DNA from: Siphonodentalium dalli
Lineage: Eukaryota; Mollusca; Scaphopoda; Gadilida; Siphonodentaliidae
Length of the DNA: 64,000 nucleotides
Direction of reading: 5' to 3'
NCBI GenBank assembly: GCA_032622095.1
Contig: CP136067.1
Location: forward strand, 200,472,052-200,536,051
Part shown: piece by piece, positions 1 through 11,420 of the stretch
How the letters are laid out: every line of letters begins with the position of its first letter
How positions within the stretch are numbered: position 1 is the first letter of the stretch
Notes under the pieces: generated by a model
Database searches by the model: none
Told to the model about the DNA's origin: nothing
Seen by the model: the letters and a program-made list of their open reading frames with translations, nothing else
Position numbers and translations under genes: made by a program

Positions 1-225
1 GATACAAAATCAAAATATTTGTCACATATTTGAAAGTTTAATTTGAAAGTATGACCACTGATCAGGGGAGTTCAGAGCCAGAATGGACGTTTTTTCTTGG
101 GAGATGGCAGGAAGACAAAAAGGTCATGCCACCTACCAATAATGTATTATCATTATTTTTTGTGTGTTACCTTTTTACCATTGGTATGTTGTTATATACA
201 TTACAAATAAAGAACTTGAACTTGA

Positions 226-792
226 TGTCTTAGAAGAAGCCAATCTGTTACTCAGTGAGATGTTTCCTCGTTCCTCAGCCACGCTGGAACTGGTAACTGA
301 TAATGGCACAGAGCATATTAATCAAGTCATGCATGATGTCTTAGAAGAACTTCGTATTCACCACGACACTTCTTATTATCATCCTCAAAGTAATGCCAAA
401 GTTGAATGCGTTCACCGGACTATGCATGATATTCTTTCCAAGTTGCTCAATAATCAACTTGAGACATGGGACCTGTACCTTCACCAAACACTAGCTAGTA
501 TACGCTTCAGTGTCAATGAGTCTACCAAATACCCACCATTTTACCTCTTATATCAATGTGACCCCATTTTACCCATTGACAACTTGATCCGCCCTCATTA
601 CAAGTATGTGGGTAATGACTTTCACAAGGTCGCACTTCGAGAAATGCATCGTTCATTTCGTTTGATGCATCGTCATCTACAGTCTGCTAAAAGGCGACAG
701 AAAACCTACTAAGATAACAAGGCGACCGATAACTCTTTTGAGGTGGGCGACACTGTCTATTACAAAGACAATCGCACCAAAAATAAGTTAAA
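226..792 (+). pseudogene. Ty3/gypsy integrase C-terminal fragment
   Basis: This is the second half of a retrotransposon integrase, the enzyme that inserts the DNA copy into the host genome. It starts abruptly about 20 residues before the second catalytic aspartate (VTDNGTEH) and contains the catalytic glutamate context HPQSNAKVE. It aligns well with the complete integrase at 11412-12393 (shared LYLHQT/LHLNQT, NESTKY, DFHKVAL and EMHRSFRL). An in-frame TAA at 710-712 interrupts it; homology resumes in the same frame (EVGDTVYYKDN) and stops near 792, before the GPY/F-like module. The first catalytic aspartate and the zinc-binding domain are missing. It is a dead fragment from a relative of family A. 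Confidence in the family is high. Confidence 0.88.
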
Positions 793-1201
793 TATTTACA
801 TCTCGATTTGGGACGCAACTATCGCGATAATCTCACATTAATGATTTCGCCATCGAGAGTAATTGCATTTAATTAATATATAAGAATGACAGTGTGTATC
901 TTCAAATTGGATTAATATTCGTAACAAATAACTACTTTGAGCAAGATTATTCTCAATTTATATTTGATCACCCAACCAGAGTTCATATCACTTTAACACA
1001 CAATTCGCATACATAGTCAATACTTCACTATGCCTTTTTTACCAGAGATATTCGATATGAACCTAGTAAACTATCAGAGCCACGGGTTGATTAAGAGGAG
1101 ATAATGAGATATATAAACTCAACAGTTTATTTTATTCAAGAATTCGAGAGATTTCGCCAAATCCAAGCACAGCAACGTAAAATCGTCTGGGGAGACCGAA
1201 T
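793..1201 (+). other. Spacer, no gene seen
   Basis: AT-rich sequence after the integrase fragment. No open frame with recognisable motifs was seen. The last 60 bases lead into the acidic-protein ORF at 1202. Confidence 0.5.
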
Positions 1202-1546
1202 ATGCATACTACCCAAGATAAACTTGATTATATCCGTGGTGCCACTAAAGTGTTCGGTTGTGTGAAACACCGATACGATGTTCCGAGAGCATCGTATGAG
1301 TTATTCTCAGAAGATCAAAGTGATCTTCATTTTGAAAGCCACAATGCCAGCCAGGACGACAGTATCAATGACAGCGAATATCGTCGATGGCTGGCGACCG
1401 ATCCGGCACGGGAAGGGGAAGATCAGGATATAACAAATTACGATTCAGATAAAGAGAATATTCCTCCAGAGGACACGTATACACCAGAATTCTGCACGAA
1501 AATTGGGGAAACAACGAAGAATAAGAGAAGAAGTACACGCCGCTAA
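1202..1546 (+). pseudogene. Remnant of a DSDKEN-motif acidic protein
   Basis: The 114-codon open frame starts at an ATG and ends in a basic tail (KNKRRSTRR). Two blocks match the gene at 35225-36046 in the same order: QDKLDYIRGA against QDKLYYVQDA, followed by a ...RA.YE... stretch, and then YDSDKENIPP against YDDSDKENVDP. The KEN triplet lies at 1451-1459 and fits the (D/N)KENxxP form of the APC/C-Cdh1 degron. The 35-kb gene sits in a Polinton-like relic, so this is probably the last-exon remnant of a second such element, though no other gene of that element is visible nearby. The first exon and the SUMO-interaction-like C-terminus of the paralogue are absent. No biochemical function is established. 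Confidence 0.6.
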
Positions 1547-2124
1547 TCGAAAACATGACATAAAGAGACTGGGACTATGTCCCTGATGAAAACATTAATT
1601 AATATCTGGAGGAAATAGTGGTTATTTCGGACAATGAGAACTAATTTGTTGTTGATATATAAAATTATTCATAGTGGACATATATATATATATATATTCG
1701 TAAGTATAAATTAAATTTCATTATTTCTTCAAATCGTGACCCATACCTCTGACATTCCATTGATTACAAGAGGGACCTAAATGGCGTGGTACTATTGGAA
1801 GAGGTTCGAGTTGTAGAATCACACGTGACATAGTTACGAAACGGTTTATATCTAGTTACATCGATCGTCACGCTACTAAGACACGTATGACATTGAGACA
1901 TCATATGTGGGCTGTGGCCAGTCTGATAAGGTCAAATATTTTCACATACAATTAGGGACGTCAAACGTTCTTGTGGTCATTCTAATAATGTCAGATAAGT
2001 GCAAATAACGTCGATACATCAACGTAGGATCGTCAACTGTGATGTCAGACGTTCATGTGGTCATCTAATGACGTCAAGGAGCCCAAATAACATCAAAAGT
2101 GGACTATTGGAGTCCATTAACTAC
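1547..2124 (+). other. Spacer with a short (TA)n microsatellite
   Basis: No gene was recognised. A TA dinucleotide run lies at about 1680-1697. The rest is unassigned. Confidence 0.5.
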
Positions 2125-2258
2125 TCATATGCCATTCAACACACATTCACATGGATGACCGGAGAGGACGCACAGGATGTGCTGCTAATGGTGCACACCT
2201 AATTACGACCAGAACACAACATATCCTCAATGATTTGGAGGTATTGCCAAAGATGAAA
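2125..2258 (+). repeat. Stray, diverged 144-bp satellite monomer
   Basis: From GCCATTCAACACAC through GATTTGGAGGTATTGCC this matches one unit of the satellite that fills 21.6-24.1 kb and 53-64 kb (shared CACATGGATGACCGG, AGGATGTGCTGCT and GATTTGGAGGTATT). It is single copy and visibly more diverged than monomers in the arrays. Confidence 0.8.
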
Positions 2259-2417
2259 GACCGCCGGATTTTTCCGGAATTCCGGATTTTCGTCAAATTT
2301 CGTTCCGGTTCCTGATTTTTTTGCCATTCCGGAAAATTAAAAAAATTAAAATCGAAAAAATGGCGATAATTTTACGTATTTTCGCATTTGTTTACAATTG
2401 TTTTGACTAAATTAGCC

Positions 2418-3738
2418 ATGTTTAAGATCGTTGATAGATCTGTGGACTTAGCATCCCTAGAGAAGGATGTTAAGAACAAGTTTCGATGGGTTTGGCTCGA
2501 AGAAAAAGACGGAAACGGCGATTTTCTATCCGATTACGTTCGCAAAATTGACATTCCAGGTTTCGTTTTTTGCGAATGGTGTGCATGTAAGCTGAAGTAT
2601 TCGATCTCGGGAAAGGCTGACATCAAGAATCACGCGAAGGACACGCACAAACAGATTAGGAAAGTAAAAAAAACAACACAACAGTTGCCTTCACTGTTTG
2701 TTTCCACAAAAGCAAAACAAGAATGTCAAAATCCACCACCGAAAAAGTCATGTGCATTGCCCTATGGTGCAGCAAAAAACTGCTCTGCTATGCACCCGGA
2801 AGCCGTCACAGTTCCTACACCTGCTATCAAACCTATAATTTCAACAATGGACCATAAACTGACAATGGAAGCTCTGTTATTGTCCTTCGTCGCTGAACAT
2901 TCAATGCCTCTTACCATCGTTCCTGAAATCATAGACTTGTGCAAGTATGTTTCAAGAAATCACGCTGTACTAGACACTGTTTCGATGGAGCGAACTACGG
3001 CATCCTACAAATTGCGAGAGGGTGTTGGTCTCGTGTTTCACGATGGCGATATCTGTCATCATATGCATAATTCGGTGCAAAAGTTCTGCGGCCACTTCGA
3101 CATGTACATTGAGAAGTTGGATGACGACATCCACACAGACCTGCAATCGAGTCCGGAGCTGAGGAGCTATTTTGAAGAAAAATTTCGTCTCGTCTGTTCA
3201 TTACAACATGCCGCTCAAACGCGTGGAGCACCGCTGGCTGTCAGTCTACGATGTCACCGAACGTAATGGAAAGCTTCTGTCTGCGTTTCGCGTATTTTAT
3301 TACGCATGGATCCCGCAAAACCTCAAAGCGGCATACCTACCCATATTGCGAGATGCTATGGCGAAATTGTCGAAACAAATCCGAAAACGAATCTTCGAAA
3401 TTATCAAGGTTTTGCGGCTACAAAACTTGATGATAGCGGGTAGAGACAGAAAGAACAGAATTGTCGACAAGCTATTCTACACGTACAACAAGACCGTTCT
3501 GCACATGGACATGTATACTGCCGTACTCCCATTATTCAAATCGTTCGTACTCATCTTCGAACAAAAGTCGCCGATGTGCCATCGCCTACACGATGGGATG
3601 ACGTCGCTGTTCCGCTCGTTTCTGTGTTTTCTCAATGGTGCATCGTTGAAATCTTGCGGTCCGAAAATGCTGAAGGAGTTGAACGATCATGACACGAAGA
3701 TCCAACTTCCGACCTCAAATATGTTTCATTGGGGTTGA
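2418..3738 (+). pseudogene. Internally deleted hAT-like transposase with BED-type finger
   Basis: The predicted product resembles the KIAA1586/ZMYM-like group of hAT-derived proteins. Near the N-terminus a CX2C...HX4H finger (FCEWC ... NHAKDTH) suits a BED-type DNA-binding domain. Later blocks are the family's LREG(L/V)GL segment, the ICHHMHNSV histidine block and the LKRVEHRWLSVYD block. Between LREGVGLVF and ICHHMHN the family normally has over 100 residues that include catalytic acidic residues; here they are joined within a few codons, so the catalytic core is deleted. A frameshift near 3180-3200 moves the reading frame to the second part (3200-3738). The ATG at 2418 is the first in frame. 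It is a non-functional, internally deleted copy. The family assignment comes from motif memory, not a search. Confidence 0.68.
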
Positions 3739-3771
3739 ATGCGACTCAAGGCTAAAGACCATGAATCAAGA

Positions 3772-4384
3772 AGAATAAGGTTGCATTTGGTTTGCATATT
3801 TCTAGGAAATATTTCCCAGCTTAAAACAAGAGTACGACAGCACCAGCCAAGTACAGTAGAACTGTGGTGTCGGAATTATTCTCATGACCAACAGTTAGAA
3901 AATTAATATATCAAGGTCATGGATTAATGTGAGAATGACAGGAACAGCACCATCTACCAGGGTACACATTAGTTTATCACACGAATATATGACATAAAGT
4001 ACCCTGTTACCTAGTTCGAACTATCCTGCCTGCCAGAATAGATGACTATTTTGACAGGTTTTGTGCCAACTCTGACATAGGATGGTTGGAACTGGTATGT
4101 CTAAAATTTATAATGAGGAGACTTATGATTGGTTAGTTAAGTCCCAACCCCTCTTTGTGTATATGCTTGGTCGGGATTTTAGCCTGACAGTTCTAGTCCT
4201 GCTTCCCACTCTTCTAGTCTGCTATACTAAAGGTGCTGTTCCACTGGCTCAGTGTATTCTGAAAGAAAGCTCTTGCAAATTATCTCTTAAAGAAAATAAA
4301 AGATCAACCCAGACGACTCGACTTATTTGTGAAAGCCCACGGCCATCGTCACACACAACGTAAAGAGGTCCTCCAGCTGTCACA
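3772..4384 (+). repeat. 5' LTR of the older family A element
   Basis: Aligns with the LTRs of the younger element (5036-5741) from the segment TTTGCATATTTCTAGGAAAT onward and ends in the same TGTCACA. The first ~75 bp of the LTR are lost or replaced by flanking sequence. It carries the shared AAATAAAAGATCAA polyadenylation-signal region. A primer-binding-like TTTGGTGCGC and a GGTAAGTACG splice donor follow within 60 bp. Confidence 0.85.
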
Positions 4385-4448
4385 TATAGGTTGTTTGGTG
4401 CGCATGATACGGATTCACCTGGAACTCTTGAGATATTGGTAAGTACGT

Positions 4449-4836
4449 ATGTCAAATCCTTTTGGTAGTTTTAATAACCCTTTAGCGATAGACACCAGTG
4501 GCACGGGACCGATAGTTTGGACTACTGCTTTAATTAGAAGTTGTTATTTTGCTTCAATTCCTACACGTCCTGCAAGTATCTATATGAGTTATTTGCCGGA
4601 TTGTTTTGATTTGTTCAACTTAACATTGACAGAGTACGTAGATCTCCTTCAACCTCGATTTCATGTTAGTCGGCACTCGTTACGGAAACTTAATTGAAGG
4701 CAGTTTTGCTAAACACACTTTTGTGCACAGTGATTTTATTCACTAAGTATTTCAAATAATTTGGACTAACGAAACCAACATAGTGCACCAATCAGAGTTT
4801 GGAATGTGTGTTAAGAGACCTTTTAAGGACGATTAA
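4449..4836 (+). pseudogene. Family A leader ORF X (older copy), frameshifted
   Basis: Second copy of the small ORF described at 5816-6202. It begins MSNPFGSFNNPLAID and keeps the X frame for about 72 codons. A small indel near 4664 shifts the frame; the remaining homology (FVHSDFIH-type segment and the terminal KRPFKDD) continues to about 4836 in another frame. The position directly downstream of the LTR, primer site and splice donor matches the younger element. Confidence 0.75.
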
Positions 4837-4909
4837 CGTACATAATAAAATCTAAACTAAAATTCTAAAAATGTAAGTTAGTTTAAAATATTGTTTTGAG
4901 ATATTCAAT

Positions 4910-5035
4910 ATGTCCAAAAAGACAATATCTCAAGAAGAGGGATATAACATAGGAAAATTATTTCTAAGAGGATCTATAAGTTGCTTATCACCCAAGATCG
5001 AAATAAGTAGATATAATTTTGAAAAATTGTGTAAA
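4910..5035 (+). pseudogene. Family A leader ORF Y (older copy), 5' half
   Basis: The first 42 codons of ORF Y (MSKKTISQEEGYNIGKLF...) are open and match 6286-6411. The frame is then cut by insertion of the younger element at the TAAA target 5032-5035. The rest of the same ORF resumes at 16936. Confidence 0.85.
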
Positions 5036-5741
5036 TGTAACAGAATGTCTACCAAACCTAAATTTTCTATCATTCGAGATGTAAGCTGGTAGTTTGAAAA
5101 TAAGGTGCAATTTAGTTTGCATATTTCTAGGAAATATTTCCCAGCTTAAAATGAGAATACGACAGCATCAGCCAAGTACAGTAGAACTGTGGCGTCGGGA
5201 TTATGCTGAAGTCACATTCTCATGACCAACAGTTATAATATTAATATGTAGAGGTCATGGATTAAATGAGACTGACAGGAACAGCACCGTTCACCAGGGT
5301 ACACATTAGTTTATTATACGAATGCTTGACATAACGTACCCTGTTACCTAGTTCGAACTATCCTGCCTGCCAGAATAGATGACTATTGTGACAGGTTTTG
5401 TGCCAACTTTGACACAGGATGGTTGGAACTGGTATGTCTAAAATTTATTATAATAAGGAGACTTATGATTGGTCAGTTAAGTCTCACACCCTCTTTGTAT
5501 ATATGCTCGGTCCAGAGTTTAGACCGGCAGTTCTAGTCCTGCTACTCCACTTAGTTAGTCTCTTATACTAAGGTGCTGTTCCACTGGCTCAGTGTAATTT
5601 TGAAAGAAAACGCTTACAGATTATCTCTTGACGAAAAATAAAAAGATCAATTCAACACGACTCGACTTATTTGTGACAAGACTACGACCACCATCGTCAC
5701 ACACACAACGTTAAAGAAGAAGTCCTCCCGGTTCTGTCACA
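5036..5741 (+). repeat. 5' LTR, younger family A element
   Basis: Starts TGTAACAGAATG and ends GTTCTGTCACA. It is nearly identical to 16226-16931. The GAAAAATAAAAAGATC segment around 5632 offers an AATAAA polyadenylation signal. No perfect TATA box was assigned. Confidence 0.92.
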
Positions 5742-5752
5742 TAGAGGTTGTT

Positions 5753-5770
5753 TGGTGCCGTGAGCAGGAT
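5753..5770 (+). other. Primer-binding site
   Basis: TGGTGCCGTGAGCAGGAT lies 11 nt downstream of the LTR end. TGG followed by the complement of an acceptor stem and T-arm is the form expected for a tRNA 3'-end primer site (complementary to ...CACGGCACCA). The same layout recurs at 42821 in the second gypsy element. The tRNA species was not determined. Confidence 0.7.
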
Positions 5771-5789
5771 TCACCTGGAACTCTTGAGA

Positions 5790-5803
5790 TATTGGTAAGT
5801 ACG
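5790..5803 (+). promoter_or_regulatory. Predicted splice donor for env mRNA
   Basis: The sequence TATTG|GTAAGTACG is a strong 5' splice site just after the primer site and before ORF X (GT at 5795-5796). It is retained at the same place in the copies at about 4439, 25083 and 57606. With the acceptor at 13382-13383 it would remove X, Y, gag and pol to give an env message, as established for gypsy env. Confidence 0.6.
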
Positions 5804-5815
5804 TTTTCTTAGTCT

Positions 5816-6202
5816 ATGTCAAATCCTTTTGGTAGTTTTTATAACCCTTTAGCGATAGACACCAGTGGCACGGGACCGATAGTTTGGACTACTGCATTAA
5901 TTAGGTGTTATTTTGCTTCAATTCCTACACGTCCTGCAAGTATCTATATGAGTTATTTGCCGGATTGTTTTGATTTGTTGAACTTAACATTGAAAGAGTA
6001 CGTAGATCGCCTTCAACCTCGATTTCACAGGTTGGTCGGTACTCGATACGGAAACGTGATTGAAGGTAGATTTGCGAAACACACTTTTGTGCACAGTGAT
6101 TTTATTCATCTAGTATTTCAGATCATTTGGACGAACGAAACCAACATAGTGCACCAATCAGAGTTTGGAATGTGTGTTAAAAGACCTTTTAAGGACGATT
6201 AG
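5816..6202 (+). CDS. Family A leader ORF X, unknown 128-aa protein
   Basis: An intact 128-codon frame from an ATG 20 nt after the predicted splice donor to a TAA. I do not recognise the family. The protein is rich in aromatic and hydrophobic residues at the start (MSNPFGSFYNPLAID), has PIVWTTALIRCYF and a MSYLPDCFDLLNLTL segment, and ends KRPFKDD. No signal peptide, zinc finger or catalytic motif is evident. Four copies exist in the window (4449, 5816, 25104, 57628), always between primer site and ORF Y or its remnant. That suggests it is a genuine element gene rather than chance reading frame. Because it lies inside the predicted env intron, only full-length RNA would encode it. Confidence 0.6.
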   Translation: MSNPFGSFYNPLAIDTSGTGPIVWTTALIRCYFASIPTRPASIYMSYLPDCFDLLNLTLKEYVDRLQPRFHRLVGTRYGNVIEGRFAKHTFVHSDFIHLVFQIIWTNETNIVHQSEFGMCVKRPFKDD

Positions 6203-6285
6203 CATACATAACAAAAATTTAAACTAAAAATCTGAAAATTTCTACAGTAAGTTAGCTTGAAATATTGTTTTAAGACATTCAATAT

Positions 6286-6698
6286 ATGTCCATAAAGACA
6301 ACATCTCAAGAAGAGGGATATAGATTAGGAAAATTATTTACAAGAGGATCTATAAGTTGCTTAGCACCCAAAATCGAAATAAGTAGACATAATTTTGAAG
6401 AATTGTGTAAACCTGTATTAAAAGATATTGGTAGTAACTTAACTCAATTAACGGAAGTAGTAGGAACTCACGACAAACCAAACTTAGTTGGAGAAAAATT
6501 GGCAGTAAGACTAAGAATAACTTTTCAAACAAATAACTTGGAAATAAAATCAATTATTTACCATTATAAACACTATATAATAGAACCTCCTGTAGAAGAA
6601 TATAAACTACACAACCAGTCACACCATTTACAGAAACATTTAAACAAACTCGACCAGTGCAATCGTTTGTTATAGAAGAATCCTGGGACGAGTATTGA
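6286..6698 (+). pseudogene. Family A leader ORF Y, unknown ~140-aa protein, frameshifted
   Basis: Starts MSIKTTSQEEGYRLGKLFTRGS. The open frame as read stops at 6675 after 129 codons. Comparison with the older copy (16936-17224) shows a 1-nt loss near 6608, so the inherited frame would end at TGA 6696-6698. Conserved blocks are GKLF.RGSISCL.PKIEIS and LTQLTEVVGTH. I do not recognise the family. It has no obvious catalytic or metal-binding motif. Its position just before gag and its retention in three copies argue that it is a real gene. A virion-associated or RNA-handling role is possible, but nothing in the sequence shows it. Confidence 0.55.
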
Positions 6699-6757
6699 TC
6701 AAACTATACACTTGCTAAACTACACAGTCAATTTTTGTTTAAATCTTAACATAAATA

Positions 6758-8631
6758 ATGGAAGGGGACATATTAAGAGCACACCTCCTGGCTCAACAGC
6801 AGCAGAATATGCACAATGTGCCCCTCCCTGAAGACAATGACGAAATGCAGGCTCAAGCACAGGCACCACCTCCAAATTTCAACCACCAGATAGGAATGGT
6901 TCTCGAGGGGTTAAACCATCAATTTGAGGAATTTAAATCAAAATTTAGCCGCACAGGCTCAGGCCATTAGAAGTGCATTATCGTTGTCTGGTATGATAGA
7001 TGTGTACGAGGGTGATGGGAATAAATTCAAAGAATTCATAAAACAAGTCGAACGATACTGTCAGGTAATTGGTACACCTGATAATGAAAAATGGTTGGTA
7101 GCATTACAGAGAACTCGAGGGCCAGTTGCAGATTATTTGCAACGACTTAAAACTGAACACCCGCGAGCAACATGGAATGGAATAAAAGAACTCAAAGTCC
7201 ATTTTGCCAATGTCACTGACCCACAACAGGCATTAACTATGTTGAGGACTGTTAAACAATTTCCATCTGAAAACATACATATATATGTGGAAAGAATCTG
7301 ACGCGTTCCAACCACAAGAGTTAGACATGAACCCTGTGCAGGCGCAGTTAATAGGTTATTTCGTGGACAGGTTGAACGATAGCAGCCTTAAATTAAAAGT
7401 TATCTGAGAAAACCCAACTAATCTTGACAATGCAGCAAATGTGGCTATGGGAGAATTTAACATAAAAAAGAGATTTGCCCTTAGATTCCCAAAACAGAAA
7501 ACAAGATCTTCAGATGATGAATGTGAACCCATGGATGTGGGCCACATTCGTCCAAAACTAATACAATGCACCTTCTGCAAATTAATAGGGCATGACTTCA
7601 AATCCTGTCGAAAACGACAAGCACAGATGCAAAATCAATTTAACCCTAAACCAATGCACTCAATGCAAAAAGCAAATGAAAATGAAAAACCATTTACCCT
7701 ACAATTTTGTAAGTATTGTGGAAAGAATAGAAAACAGAGAAAACGAGTGTTTCTTTAAATCCAAACCAACAAAAAACTTGTAAAGTCTGTTTTCCCACAG
7801 GTATCAAATCAGACTATAAACCATGGAACTAAAAATGGCCTTAACAATAAAATACAAAACTTACAAAAATCAGATATCACTTTAAAGACTGTGGACAAAC
7901 GGTACAAACCAAAAATGAAATCAAACATGGGACAAATTAAACACATAGCTCGCCATGCAATTAACTGTGATTCTAAAATGAAATACCATGTACAAAGTAT
8001 TGATGGACTGCACTCTGGCAGCATGCCAAGACACACTGCAGCAGTAGATAAAACTATTCATGATAGGTCAGTAGGTGACCGCAATTTTAAATCACATTCT
8101 CATCAAGGCCAACTGCAATATACTAAACCAAATGGATCAAAGGGACATAAAAATAGGCAACACCAAAGCAAGGTTGTGTTCCCTGAAAATAGGTATAATA
8201 TTTTAAAGGTAGCTGATGACTTCAATGCCAATGATGATCAAGTAAGTAGTCATCAACAGATAAGTGAAGTCATGGATACCCAGAACAATAAGAAATCAAA
8301 ACCAAACCAAGATAGGTTAAAATTAAATAATAAATTCAAAAATAAACATAAACAGGCTATTAAGGCCCCACTTAGGCCACATGGTACCCATGTCTTTGAA
8401 AAAGAAAATTTCACTTTAGTAGAGGCCGATGATAAGTATAAATTACTTAGCAAACCCAATCAGAATAAATTTAAAACAATAAAAGCAAACACTCAGTCTA
8501 CAAATGAAAAACATTCTACTAAACCCATGGAGAGTTTAAAACAGAAAGAGAAAGCAGAATGGTTAAATAAAATAAAACAAATACATGATAACAAAGGTTC
8601 ACAAATAGCTGAAGTACATAAAACACATTAA
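6758..8631 (+). pseudogene. gag: gag of the younger family A element, multiply broken
   Basis: Gag forms the virus-like particle and binds genomic RNA. The ATG at 6758 opens a short Q-rich N-terminus. A frameshift near 6945 leads into the capsid-like part (6945-7301: FKEFIKQVERYCQ, DYLQRLKTEHPRATW, VTDPQQALTMLR, a pattern shared with the gag at 42924). A second shift near 7296 and an in-frame TGA at 7404-7406 follow. The nucleocapsid part has a CCHC knuckle CTFCKLIGHDFKSC (CX2CX4HX4C); a second knuckle, CKYCGK..., is split by a shift near 7725. From about 7800 a Lys/Asn/Gln-rich linker stays open to TAA 8629-8631 without recognisable domains. At least four lesions make it non-functional as read. 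Confidence 0.85.
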
Positions 8632-8686
8632 CCCTTCCAACCACAGCCAATCAACTGGAAAGAGGATAGAGTCAACAGGCATACCT

Positions 8687-11420
8687 GTGCCTTCAACTAT
8701 CATCTTATACATAGGTAAGCAACGTTTAAGAAGCTTGGTGGATACTGGTGCTCAGGTTTCAATAATAAGTCACCTGCTTTATCTAAATGTACCTGATAAG
8801 CCTAATTTATATAGAAAGATAGAAAACTTGTCCTCGGTAACTGGAGGTCAATTAAAAGTTTTAGGTCAAGTGGACTTAAACTTTAAGGTGAATGGACTTA
8901 AACAAAGTCATTTATTTTATGTAGTTGATAATGTTTCTCGGAATTTAATCTTGGGAACGAATTGGATGATAAGAAATTGTGTCAGGATTTATTTCGATCT
9001 TCAATGTCTTCGAATTGGTCATAAGCTAGTACCTATGGTTCCTGACTCACAAATTGCTTGTCTAGTCCGTTTAAAAGCCGAAGCAGTTATAAAACCGAGG
9101 AGTTGTTTATTAAGTTCCGTAAAAATTGTAGGTGGTTGTTGTGATTTGTTTAGTTCACCTTACCTCAAGGTCACCTCAATAGATAATGGATTTATATCAC
9201 AGCAACCCGGGCTTACGATAAATGACTCCATAACTGAAATAGGTCAAACTTCCAAGAAAACATTACCAGTATTAATAGTTAATGAAACAGATAAATTCTA
9301 TAAACTCAAAAGAGGATGTGTAGTTGGACAAGTGGAATCAGTTAATGAAAATGAAATTAATGCAATTCACACATCTTCAGAATTAACCAACTACCAAAAC
9401 TGTACTAAACAAAATAGTATTGATAGGATGGAAGATAGAGCTAAATTAAATGAAATAGATGCACCAAATGAAAAGATGGAACTAATAAAACACTTGTTAA
9501 TTAAAAATGAAGAATTGTTTGCAGCCAATGATGCTCAACTACAGTTTACTGATACAGTTAAAATGTCAATAAATACACAAGAAACTCCGATTAAAATGAA
9601 ACTCTATAGAGTACCTCTTCTAAAACGACAGATTATGGATAAAGCAGTAGATGACATGCTTGATTCCGGGGTTATCGAATGGTCAAGGTCACCCTTGGGC
9701 TTTCCCTTGCTTGTTAGTAGGCAAGAAAGACGGATCACAACACCTTTGTGTTGATTTGCGAAGACTTAATGCAATCACAAAAACAATTAGTTGGCCTCTT
9801 CCTGTCATAGATGACCTCTTAAACTCATTAAATGGTTCTAAATTCTTCTCAGCGCTTGATCTTAAGAGTAGCTATTGGCAAATAAAATTAGATGAAGATG
9901 CTCAAGAAAAAAGTAGTTTTGTGTGTCACAAACGTCAATATTCCATTAAGGTTATGCCTTTTGGACTTGTAAACGGCCCTTCCCTGTTTCAAGAGCTTAT
10001 GAGTGTAGTCTTAGATGGTATGCAAGACTATGCTTTGGCCTACTTAGACGATATATTAATATTTAGTAAGAATACCACAGATCATCTTCAACATATTCAA
10101 AATGTATTTGATCGCCTGTGCGACCATAATCTAAAAATGAAATTAAAGAAATGCCGCTTCTTTAAAAATCAAACAAACTATCTTGGCTTTGTGATAAATG
10201 AAAATGGAGTTGAGTCAGAAATGAAGGTTGAAATAATTCGTAACTTAGCTCCGCCTACTAATGTTCGTGGTGTACGTTCATTTATGGGAATGGTAGGCTA
10301 CTATCGTAGGTTTGTACCTTCATTTAGCTCCATTGCTGTACCATTAATTGCATTAACAAGAAAATATGCTAAATTTAAATGGACATCAGAGTGTCAAAGC
10401 AGCTTTGATGCCCTTAAAATTGGATTAACCACCATTGGTTGTTTAGGCTACCCAGATATAAATAAACCATACATTTTATATACAGATGCTATTCAAAATT
10501 GTGTAGGCGCTTGTCTTACTCAGCCATTAGACGAAGATGAACATCTAGTCACTGACCTATACATGGCAGAGGAAAAACCAATTTATTATTTATCACATAA
10601 ATTGAGTGATACTCAACGATAGGCAACCATTGAAAAAGAATGTTTTGCAATTCATTATGCCCTTAAGAAGTTTGATAATTATTTAAGTAATGCACATTTC
10701 ATTATAAAAACAGACCATAAACCATTAGAATACTTATTAAAAGGCCCCCTTAGTTCAAACAAAAAGTTACAAAAATGGGCATTGGATATAACTGGTTATA
10801 ATTGTAAAATAGAATATATACCTGGACCACTAGACTTGTGTGCTGATATGCTCTCTCGCATACCACTTAATGATGTCAAGGACACCACTGATACTGAACA
10901 GGAAGAACCTGACATCAGTGATAAAGCTTATAAAATAGCAACGTTAAATTCTAACAAATTTAACCCTAAAGACTATGTCGCTTGTGAAATATCTGATAAT
11001 GAATTACCTACAATGGCTAATCTACAGATACCTGGGTATAACATGATTGTTGAACAGAACAAAGATGATGACATAGTCGAGCTTAAGAAGCAATATAATA
11101 GTTCTAAACCACCACCATCTATTTGGGATAAATATATCATAATCCAAGGCATATTGCATTATATTAGTGATGCCAAGGATGATCCTAAACTTAGAATATG
11201 CATTCCTCAGCATCTTCAAGCATCAATATTACAACAATATCATAATAACAATGGTCATGTCGGGACAGATACAATGTTCTCCTCCTTAAAATTAAAATAT
11301 TATTGGACGAATTTATATAAAGATATTTATCAACACTGCGATACTTGCATTATTTGTAAAAGTAGAAATCTTAAGAAAATCAAACCTCCATTGCAAGACA
11401 TGGATATGGAGATTCGCTAA
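8687..11420 (+). pseudogene. pol: pol: protease, reverse transcriptase, RNase H, integrase zinc domain
   Basis: The frame is already open upstream of 8687. The aspartic protease has LVDTGAQVSII and LILGTNW. The reverse transcriptase runs from about 9540, with a 1-nt frameshift near 9715; its catalytic AYLDDILIFS is at about 10038-10067, preceded by SALDLKSSYWQI. RNase H follows (LYTDA, TIEKECFAIHYAL, IIKTDHKPLEYLL), broken by an in-frame TAG at 10620-10622 where relatives usually have an aromatic residue. The integrase HHCC domain (YHNNNGHVG ... CDTCIICK) ends at a frameshift near 11410. Pol lies in a different frame from the gag linker, so frameshift expression or a further lesion is needed. 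Family level is Ty3/gypsy. Confidence 0.92.
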
